DNA of 5,420 nt from Pseudomonadales bacterium (lineage in GTDB: Bacteria; Pseudomonadota; Gammaproteobacteria; Pseudomonadales; JAHEIH01), in contig JALRIU010000290.1 of NCBI GenBank assembly GCA_023255355.1, positions 1-5,420 on the forward strand. The letters are read 5' to 3'. The position numbers and the translations under genes were made by a program. Positions 1-5,420 of the stretch are shown here, piece by piece. The notes below the pieces were generated by a model that was not told the origin of the DNA, did no database searches, and was given only the letters and a program-made list of their open reading frames with translations. Positions within the stretch are counted from its first letter, which is position 1. Every line of letters begins with the position of its first letter.

Positions 1-496
1 GGTTAGCCTTGCCACCTTTAGCAATTGAGCCAAGGTCGGCCGTAGCACTGTCCTGCCCTTTAGTCAGACCATAACAGCCGTTGTTGGCAACAATGTAGGT
101 CATATTAACGTTACGGCGCACTAAATGCATAAACTGCCCTAAACCAATTGAGGCCGTGTCGCCATCACCCGATACACCCAAATAAATCAGATCGCGGTTT
201 GCCAGGCTAGCCCCAGTAGCGACAGACGGCATACGACCATGCACAGAATTAAAGCCGTGAGATTTACCCAAAAAATAGGTAGGCATCTTCGATGAACAGC
301 CAATCCCAGAGATTTTAGCAAAACGATGGGGTTGCAGTGATGAGCGCCAACAAGCATTACGAATCGCGGCTGAAATACTGTCGTGACCACAACCTGCACA
401 AAGGGTAGAAATTGCCCCGTCGTAGTCGGCAACAGTGAGCCCTAAATCATTTTTGGGCAGCTCAGGGTGACGGAATTTTGGTTTTATATATGTCAT
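1..496 (-). CDS. korB: 2-oxoacid:acceptor oxidoreductase, beta (TPP-binding) subunit, 3' end outside window
   Basis: This is the catalytic TPP-binding partner of the alpha subunit encoded just upstream. Translating from the ATG at 496 gives 165 residues with no stop before the window edge; family members are usually about 280-350 residues. Visible hallmarks are CAGCGH at residues 33-38 and GIGCSSK at 64-70. C33, C36 and C67 are therefore three of the expected four ligands of the proximal [4Fe-4S] cluster, and the fourth should lie downstream, off the window. The TPP/Mg signature starts at GDGD (110-113) and ends at NN (138-139), followed by YGLTKGQ (142-148). K70 lies where archaeal ferredoxin-type enzymes carry a conserved lysine linked to substrate handling (family knowledge, from memory). 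The ATG overlaps the alpha stop codon as TAATG and has a GGAGA site 7 bases upstream, so the start is secure. The family call is firm. The symbol is by analogy, because the substrate (2-oxoglutarate, pyruvate or an aryl 2-oxoacid) is unknown. Confidence 0.93.
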   Translation of the reverse strand, partial: MTYIKPKFRHPELPKNDLGLTVADYDGAISTLCAGCGHDSISAAIRNACWRSSLQPHRFAKISGIGCSSKMPTYFLGKSHGFNSVHGRMPSVATGASLANRDLIYLGVSGDGDTASIGLGQFMHLVRRNVNMTYIVANNGCYGLTKGQDSATADLGSIAKGGKAN

Positions 497-2370
497 TACA
501 CTGTCTCCGCATGCAATTGCACTACATTGGCACTTTCTGGATTAAGAGTTTCGCGCATTTTTCTAGCAATGAACCTTGCCGATATTGGGGTACCCGAATA
601 ATCTAAAATAGATTTGAGTTTACCGGGCTGAATTTCGCATTCATTAATAATTAAACGGCGCATTTGGGCATCGCGGTTTTGTTCAATGACAAACACCAAG
701 TCACGCTCAGCAATATATTGATCTAAACTTTCATGGAATGGGAAGGCGCGGATCCGCATAGTATCAATAGCGATGCCCTCTTCTGCCAATATTTCGATAG
801 CTTCGTAGCTTGCTGAAGACGACGTGCCAAAGAACAGAGCCCCCAATTTAAGGGTGTTTTTTGGTTTTTTAATCGCCAACGCTGCACGGGCCTTGGGTTT
901 TGGCACCAAGGATTTTGCGGTTTCAAATTTGCGAAGTAAGCGATCGACGTTTTGCACGTAATCCTCACCCTTTTCAGAATAGACTGCCATCTCATTGCGC
1001 GAACTACCGCGGGTAAAGAACGAGCCCTTAGAGGGATGCGTGCCAGGATAGGTACGATAAGGAATACCATCGCCATCTGGGTCACGATAACGACCCCAAA
1101 TCTCAGCTTTATCTAAGTCTTCAGCAGTCATGACCTTACCGCGATCGAGACGATAATTGTCATCCCACTCTAATGGAGGTGACATGGCGTCATTCATTCC
1201 AAGATCCAAGTCAGACATTAAAATAATCGGCGTTTGCAGTCTATCTGCCAAATCAAAGGCATTCACCGTCATTTCAAAACATTCGCTGGCTGTGGCAGGA
1301 AATATCAATACGTGTTTGGTATCACCATGCGAGGCATACGCCGCGGCTAAAATATCGGATTGCTGACTGCGTGTGGGCATACCTGTTGAAGGCCCAGAGC
1401 GTTGCACATCAATCAACACCACTGGAACTTCTGCAAAATAGGCTAATCCTAAAAACTCGCTCATCAACGACAGGCCAGGGCCAGATGTCGCGGTAAATGC
1501 CCGCGCCCCATTCCAACCAGCACCGATCGCCATACCAATCGCGGCTAGCTCGTCTTCGGCTTGCACAATAGCAAAGTTTTTCTTACCTGTGCCTGCATCG
1601 ATACGCATGCGTTCGGCATATTTACTAAATGCATCAACCACCGAGGTCGAAGGCGTAATCGGGTACCAGGCCGCCACGGTGGCGCCACCATAAATAGCAC
1701 CCAGCGCTGCGGCCGTATTACCGTTCATCAAGATGTTATTGAAATTGGTGATATGCGGCGCGTCGATACCGCCGCGTTGCAAGTGGATATTTAATGGGCA
1801 TTCAAAATTGTCGTGGGCGTACTGAAAACCCATCTCTATCGCTTGTACGTTTGATGCGATGAGCTTTTCTTTGCCTCTGAACTGATCGGCAAGCAAGCCT
1901 TTAATCACGTCAAAATCGATATTTAACAAGGCAGTCAGGGCTCCGACATAAACCATGTTTTTTAATAATTGTTGCAGACGAGGCTGGCTGAATTCCTTCA
2001 TACACATAGCCATAAAGGGAATGCCCATAAAGTGAATGTCATCACGTATTAAATGACGATCAATCGGTTTTGTGCTGTCATAGATAAAATAGCCACCGGG
2101 ATCAACACTGGCAATATCATCGACCATGCTTTGAGGGTTAACGCAGACCATAAGGTCTACACCACCGCGGCGACCTAAGTAACCTTTATTGCTTACCCGC
2201 ACCTCGTACCATGTTGGTAGCCCCTGGATATTTGAAGGGAAAATATTGCGAGGGCTAACGGGAATACCCATTCGAAAAATGGCCTTGGCGAACAAGGCAT
2301 TCGCACTGGCAGAGCCGGTACCATTGACGTTAGCAAATTTTACAACGAAATTATTTACACCTGCTTGCAT
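496..2370 (-). CDS. korA: 2-oxoacid:acceptor oxidoreductase, fused gamma-alpha subunit
   Basis: This subunit binds the pyrimidine half of TPP and the 2-oxoacid in a CoA-dependent oxidative decarboxylase (cytoplasmic, oxygen-sensitive family). The 624-residue protein is a fusion. Residues 1-190 form the gamma (POR catalytic) domain, with the glycine-rich NGTGSASAN at 16-24. Residues about 215-400 form the alpha N-terminal TPP fold, with the diagnostic YPITP at 236-240, QAEDE at 270-274, TSGPG at 295-299 and GMPTRSQQSD at 330-339. Residues about 505-610 form the C-terminal PFOR_II-like domain, including VIEQNRDAQ at 561-569. The linker (425-490) carries the FFTRGSSRNE segment (451-460) seen in bacterial members. 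An in-frame TTG at 2388 would overlap the previous gene. The ATG at 2370 is preferred because it has GGAGG 9 bases upstream and lies one base after the upstream TAG. No catalytic motif is missing. Substrate specificity cannot be inferred from the motifs, so the symbol is by analogy to 2-oxoglutarate enzymes. Confidence 0.93.
   Translation of the reverse strand: MQAGVNNFVVKFANVNGTGSASANALFAKAIFRMGIPVSPRNIFPSNIQGLPTWYEVRVSNKGYLGRRGGVDLMVCVNPQSMVDDIASVDPGGYFIYDSTKPIDRHLIRDDIHFMGIPFMAMCMKEFSQPRLQQLLKNMVYVGALTALLNIDFDVIKGLLADQFRGKEKLIASNVQAIEMGFQYAHDNFECPLNIHLQRGGIDAPHITNFNNILMNGNTAAALGAIYGGATVAAWYPITPSTSVVDAFSKYAERMRIDAGTGKKNFAIVQAEDELAAIGMAIGAGWNGARAFTATSGPGLSLMSEFLGLAYFAEVPVVLIDVQRSGPSTGMPTRSQQSDILAAAYASHGDTKHVLIFPATASECFEMTVNAFDLADRLQTPIILMSDLDLGMNDAMSPPLEWDDNYRLDRGKVMTAEDLDKAEIWGRYRDPDGDGIPYRTYPGTHPSKGSFFTRGSSRNEMAVYSEKGEDYVQNVDRLLRKFETAKSLVPKPKARAALAIKKPKNTLKLGALFFGTSSSASYEAIEILAEEGIAIDTMRIRAFPFHESLDQYIAERDLVFVIEQNRDAQMRRLIINECEIQPGKLKSILDYSGTPISARFIARKMRETLNPESANVVQLHAETV
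504..508 (-). promoter_or_regulatory. Ribosome binding site of the beta subunit gene, inside the end of the alpha gene
   Basis: GGAGA lies 7 bases before the beta ATG at 496, within the last codons of alpha. Together with the TAATG overlap it points to translational coupling of alpha and beta, which fits their need for equal amounts. Confidence 0.75.
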
Positions 2371-2371
2371 G

Positions 2372-4162
2372 CTAGTTAGCCTCCACAAAGATCTGGCTTG
2401 CTTTCGTCACATCGTAGCGGAAACGCTGCATATCCCAAGCACTTGTCGGGCAGCGCTCAGCGCATAAGCCACAGTGTAAGCATACGTTCTCGTCCTTGAC
2501 CATCACCTTGCCGGTTCCCAATATATCTGAAATGAGTAAGTCTTGTTGTTCGTTGCGAGCCGGCACCGAAAGTTTGGCACGTAGCGCAGGTTCGTCATCA
2601 TTATTCGTAAAGTTAATACACGATGTCGGGCAAATATCGACGCAGGCATCGCACTCAATGCAATTGCCCTCGGTAAATACCGTCTGTACATCACAGTTGA
2701 GACAGCGCTGAGCTTGGTGGAAGGCAGTTTTGATATCAAAACCTAATTCGACCTCTAAGTCTTTTTTGCTCAAGGCCTTTTCAAGCTCTACCAAGGGTAC
2801 CGCTACTCGTTTATCGTCGGTCGGTATCGAATCGTAGCTCCATTCATGGATACCCATTTTTTGGCTGCATAAATTGACTTTAGGATCTGGGCGCACGCCT
2901 AAATCTTTGCCTTGCAGGAAAAGATCCATAGAAATGGCAGCCTGGTGACCATGGGCGACAGAGGTAATAATATTTTTAGGGCCAAACGCAGCATCGCCGC
3001 CGAAGAAAACCTTGGGGTTAGTCGATTGCAAGGTTGTCTCATTCAACTCTGGCAAACCCCATTTATCGAACTCGATACCAATTTCGCGCTCGATCCAAGG
3101 GAATGCGTTTTCCTGACCAATCGCAACAAGCACGTCATCGCACTCAACAAAGACTGGCTCGTCATCAGTTGGCACCAATTTGCGATTGCCAGCGTCATCA
3201 TACTTGGCCTCGACCTTTTCAAAGGTCATGCCGACCAATTTGCCGTCTTTTATGTTGAATTCTTTAGGCACGTGGTTATCTAGAATTGGAATGCCTTCGT
3301 GGATGGCGTCTTCTTTTTCCCACGGTGAGGCTTTCATATCTTCAAATGGACTGCGAACAATAACTTTAACCTCTTCGCCACCCAAGCGACGCGCGGTTCG
3401 ACAGCAGTCCATGGCGGTGTTACCACCACCTAAAACAATAACTTTTTTACCCACTTGGGCTGTATGCTCAAAAGCAACGTTGGCTAACCAATCTAAGCCG
3501 ATATGGATATTGGCATCACCTTCTTGACGACCAGGGAGATCCGGTAAATCTCGGCCACGCGGCGCACCGCTACCGACGAAAATAGCGTCGTAACCTTTAT
3601 CAATTATCGAAGCCAAACTATCAACATAAGTATTAAAGTGGGTATTGATACCCATATCGAGAATATAGCCAACTTCTTCTGCTAGCACACTCTCAGGTAG
3701 GCGAAAGGATGGAATCTCGGATCGCATGAAGCCGCCACCTTTAGGCTGGGCATCATACAAATCAATTGCATAACCGAGTGGCGCCAAATCACGAGCCACC
3801 GTCAGCGAGGCTGGACCACCACCAATCAGCGCGATACGTTTGCCATTGGGCTTTCCTGCCTTGGGTAAATGCATAGTAATATCGTTTTTGTTGTCAGCGG
3901 CGGCGCGCTTTAAACGACAAATTGCTACCGGCTCTTCTTCTACCCTGCCACGGCGACACGCTGGCTCACACGGACGGTCACACGTACGGCCCAAAATACC
4001 GGGAAAAACATTACTTTCCCAGTTGAGTAAATATGCCTCATCATAGCGTTGTTGAGCGACTAGTCGAATGTATTCTGGCACCGGCGTATGTGCTGGACAG
4101 GCATGCTGGCAATCAACCACTTTTAAATAGTAATTTGGGTTGGCGGTATTAGTTGGCTTCAC
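2372..4162 (-). CDS. FAD/NAD(P) and Fe-S oxidoreductase (GltD-like with C-terminal ferredoxin domain), probable electron-transfer subunit of the 2-oxoacid oxidoreductase
   Basis: The protein has 596 residues, about 65 kDa. Residues 1-90 form a Fer4_20-type cluster domain of the glutamate synthase small subunit/dihydropyrimidine dehydrogenase kind, with cysteines 18, 22, 61, 65, 69 and 82. Residues 108-420 form the two-dinucleotide-fold reductase. It has an FAD fingerprint GGGPAS at 114-119, an NAD(P) fingerprint GGGNTAMD at 245-252, and a second FAD-contact motif GGDAAFGP at 388-395. The C-terminus is a two-[4Fe-4S] ferredoxin module: CIECDACVDICP (501-512) and CLHCGLCAERCP (561-572), with an extra CLNC at 487-490. 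The gene sits immediately before alpha and beta. By analogy with the flavoprotein subunit of Azoarcus 2-oxoglutarate:NADP+ oxidoreductase (KorC), it would carry electrons from the beta cluster through Fe-S and FAD to NAD(P)+. The start is GTG at 4162, with AAGGAGG 5 bases upstream. NAD versus NADP preference is not clear from the sequence (VIVRS at 267-271 follows the fold). It is unlikely to be a true glutamate synthase subunit, because no GltB is adjacent. Confidence 0.88.
   Translation of the reverse strand: MKPTNTANPNYYLKVVDCQHACPAHTPVPEYIRLVAQQRYDEAYLLNWESNVFPGILGRTCDRPCEPACRRGRVEEEPVAICRLKRAAADNKNDITMHLPKAGKPNGKRIALIGGGPASLTVARDLAPLGYAIDLYDAQPKGGGFMRSEIPSFRLPESVLAEEVGYILDMGINTHFNTYVDSLASIIDKGYDAIFVGSGAPRGRDLPDLPGRQEGDANIHIGLDWLANVAFEHTAQVGKKVIVLGGGNTAMDCCRTARRLGGEEVKVIVRSPFEDMKASPWEKEDAIHEGIPILDNHVPKEFNIKDGKLVGMTFEKVEAKYDDAGNRKLVPTDDEPVFVECDDVLVAIGQENAFPWIEREIGIEFDKWGLPELNETTLQSTNPKVFFGGDAAFGPKNIITSVAHGHQAAISMDLFLQGKDLGVRPDPKVNLCSQKMGIHEWSYDSIPTDDKRVAVPLVELEKALSKKDLEVELGFDIKTAFHQAQRCLNCDVQTVFTEGNCIECDACVDICPTSCINFTNNDDEPALRAKLSVPARNEQQDLLISDILGTGKVMVKDENVCLHCGLCAERCPTSAWDMQRFRYDVTKASQIFVEAN
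2380..2384 (-). promoter_or_regulatory. Ribosome binding site of the alpha subunit gene, inside the end of the flavoprotein gene
   Basis: GGAGG is embedded in the last codons of the upstream gene (V594, E595 and A596 region), 9 bases before ATG at 2370. It favours that ATG over the in-frame TTG at 2388, which lies upstream of the site. Confidence 0.82.
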
Positions 4163-4167
4163 GATGG

Positions 4168-4174
4168 CCTCCTT
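4168..4174 (-). promoter_or_regulatory. Ribosome binding site of the flavoprotein gene, decides the GTG start
   Basis: On the minus strand AAGGAGG lies 5 bases before GTG at 4162. This near-perfect Shine-Dalgarno sequence supports the GTG as start. No ATG in the same frame precedes it. Confidence 0.85.
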
Positions 4175-4226
4175 GTCTTGTTATAGGCTCAAGTCTACCC
4201 TTTCTGGCATTTAAATAAAGTCCCCA

Positions 4227-4251
4227 AGTAATCACATTAGCGCTTATTACT
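4227..4251. repeat. Inverted repeat overlapping the transporter stop codon
   Basis: The arms AGTAAT (4227-4232) and ATTACT (4246-4251) are perfect 6-base complements separated by 13 bases. The spacer contains the self-complementary AGCGCT. The repeat covers the transporter stop codons and precedes the flavoprotein gene by about 65 bases. It is AT-rich, has no run of T after either arm, and is therefore not a convincing Rho-independent terminator. It could be an operator for a dimeric regulator, or chance. Confidence 0.35.
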
Positions 4252-5420
4252 ATGGTGCTTCACTGTTGTTTTCTAATGTAATGAACAGCGCACATATACC
4301 ACCTAAAATTGTAGGCACTGCGAATATGGAGAAGGTCCAACTGATCGACACCCCGGTTTGCATCAAATACCCTGCTAGCAGAGGCCCAACAACAGCACCG
4401 GCGCGACCGATCCCCACGGCCCAACCTACGCCAGTAGTTCTGACCTCGCTGGGATACAATTTAGTCGCAGTGGGCCAAAAGTAATTAAAGCCACCGCCTA
4501 GTGAATAACCAATAAGAAACGTCGTCACAAAAATAAGTACGATAGGCAATTTAACCCAGCCAAAAATGAGTAAAAATACAGCGGCGAAGGCCATTGAATA
4601 GAAAATCGTGCGCTGCAATCCCAGCTTGGCCGAAACAAGACCAAGGGTTACAGTACCCGTAAAAGCACCAATATTGTAAATCGCACCGGCATATATGGCG
4701 TCTTCTAAAGGCAAGCCAGCATCTACCGCGCTTTTGGTAATCCAGCTAATGGCGAAATACAGCGTCATGAAACAAAAGAAAATGCCACTCCATAAAAAGT
4801 AAGTCGGCACCTTACGACCATCTGCAAATAGATCTTTGACGCTTATTTTGGCGATATGACCCTGTGGTTTAGGCGGTAGTTTAGCGATGCGGTCATGGCC
4901 CATCTTTACCCAAATTTTATTCAAGTCATTAAGCGCGTTCGTAGGCTGTCGTTTGGATAGAAACTCAATCGACTCAGGCAGCCAAAACATAACCACAGGA
5001 ATCATTGTTGCGGTGAGCAATCCCGCCAAAATAAAGGCGGTATCCCAGCCGTAATCACGCAAATAACTTGCTGCCACAAAGCCTGTTATGGTTGCCCCAA
5101 TTGGGTAGCCCGCTTGTAAAAAACCAACGAAAAAATTGCGGCGCTCATTGTTAGAATATTCCGACACAAGCGTCGCCATACTGGCTAAGATAGCACCGAT
5201 GCCGATACCTGTAACAAAACGCCAAAACACTAGGTGCCAAACGTCGTTAGACAATGCTGTAAGCACCATGCCCGCAGCGATATCGCAAAGCGCAATCAAA
5301 ATCATCTTTTTGCGACCAATCACATCGGCAAAAGGCGCCACGAATAAACATCCGATCGCCATGCCAAACAAGCCCGCGCTAAAAATACCGCCAAGTGACT
5401 GCGGCTCAATCCCCCATTGC
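4250..5420 (-). CDS. MFS transporter, probable aromatic acid:H+ symporter (AAHS) family, 5' end outside window
   Basis: This is an inner-membrane secondary transporter. The frame stays open to the right edge, giving 389 visible residues; a TTG or ATG within it (5371, 5362) is internal, not the start. About 40-60 residues including TM1 should lie outside. Eleven hydrophobic segments are visible, at roughly residues 10-30, 39-56, 61-85, 96-118, 127-147, 206-228, 242-264, 271-288, 291-313, 329-352 and 359-381. A long cytoplasmic loop at 148-205 separates the two halves of the transporter. The MFS loop 2-3 motif appears as ADVIGRKK (31-38). LPESIEFL (147-154) after TM6 and YPSEVRTTGVGW (322-333) before TM11 are typical of the PcaK/BenK/VanK-like AAHS group. 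The substrate is inferred only at class level: organic, often aromatic, acids. The reading frame ends with TAG followed in frame by TAA TAA. It lies 87 bases upstream of the flavoprotein gene on the same strand, so co-transcription is plausible but unproven. Confidence 0.85.
   Translation of the reverse strand, partial: QWGIEPQSLGGIFSAGLFGMAIGCLFVAPFADVIGRKKMILIALCDIAAGMVLTALSNDVWHLVFWRFVTGIGIGAILASMATLVSEYSNNERRNFFVGFLQAGYPIGATITGFVAASYLRDYGWDTAFILAGLLTATMIPVVMFWLPESIEFLSKRQPTNALNDLNKIWVKMGHDRIAKLPPKPQGHIAKISVKDLFADGRKVPTYFLWSGIFFCFMTLYFAISWITKSAVDAGLPLEDAIYAGAIYNIGAFTGTVTLGLVSAKLGLQRTIFYSMAFAAVFLLIFGWVKLPIVLIFVTTFLIGYSLGGGFNYFWPTATKLYPSEVRTTGVGWAVGIGRAGAVVGPLLAGYLMQTGVSISWTFSIFAVPTILGGICALFITLENNSEAP

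Noticed and set aside
1672..1684. Perfect palindrome CGCCAC-G-GTGGCG
   Set aside because: It falls inside the alpha gene, in the codons for residues just before the YPITP motif. The GC-rich Gly/Ala/Val codons explain it, and there is no terminator tail.
2371..2388. TTG at 2388 as an alternative start of the alpha subunit
   Set aside because: It lies upstream of the GGAGG site and would overlap the flavoprotein end. The ATG at 2370 has better spacing, and the protein aligns with the family from there.
2912..3527. Overlapping plus-strand open frames of 115-123 codons opposite the flavoprotein gene
   Set aside because: They lie wholly antisense to a well-supported gene, resemble no recognised family, and have no convincing ribosome site. 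They are shadows.
2372..4162. Annotation of the flavoprotein as glutamate synthase small subunit (gltD)
   Set aside because: The fold is shared, but the C-terminal two-cluster ferredoxin module and the adjacent 2-oxoacid oxidoreductase genes, with no large glutamate synthase gene in view, point to an electron-transfer subunit.
4175..4200. TATAAC as a possible -10 promoter element before the flavoprotein gene
   Set aside because: There is no acceptable -35 hexamer at 16-18 bases upstream, and transcription would start at or inside the Shine-Dalgarno site.

Overview
The window is fully coding and all genes lie on the minus strand, so transcription runs from position 5420 towards 1. In that order it holds the 3' part of a major facilitator superfamily (MFS) transporter, then three tightly packed genes that together look like a 2-oxoacid oxidoreductase complex linked to NAD(P). 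The first encodes a flavin/iron-sulfur subunit with GltD-like and ferredoxin-like parts. The second encodes a gamma-alpha fused catalytic subunit, and the third encodes the thiamine pyrophosphate (TPP)-binding beta subunit, which is cut by the window edge. There is no RNA gene, mobile element, CRISPR array or clear terminator, and no gene-free stretch longer than 87 bases.

Layout. 4250-5420: MFS permease, probably of the aromatic acid:H+ symporter type, with its N-terminus beyond the right edge. 4163-4249: short spacer with stacked stop codons, an inverted repeat (4227-4251) and a strong Shine-Dalgarno site. 2372-4162: FAD/NAD(P)/Fe-S oxidoreductase of 596 residues starting at GTG. 496-2370: 2-oxoacid:acceptor oxidoreductase alpha subunit of 624 residues, starting one base after the previous stop codon. 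1-496: beta subunit, first 165 residues, whose ATG overlaps the alpha stop codon (TAATG).

How they work together. The alpha and beta subunits would decarboxylate a 2-oxoacid with TPP and CoA to an acyl-CoA, passing electrons to the [4Fe-4S] cluster of beta. The 596-residue protein carries two ferredoxin-type cluster motifs plus FAD and NAD(P) folds. It is therefore well suited to take those electrons and reduce NAD(P)+ without a free ferredoxin. This matches the three-subunit design known for 2-oxoglutarate:NADP+ oxidoreductase (KorABC) of Azoarcus/Thauera, and resembles the more split phenylglyoxylate:NAD+ oxidoreductase (Pad). The substrate cannot be read from the sequence. The neighbouring transporter hints at an organic or aromatic acid.

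Organism. Moderate base composition, GTG/ATG starts with GGAGG-type ribosome sites, and the protein families suggest a proteobacterium, perhaps a marine gammaproteobacterium. This is an impression, not a demonstration.
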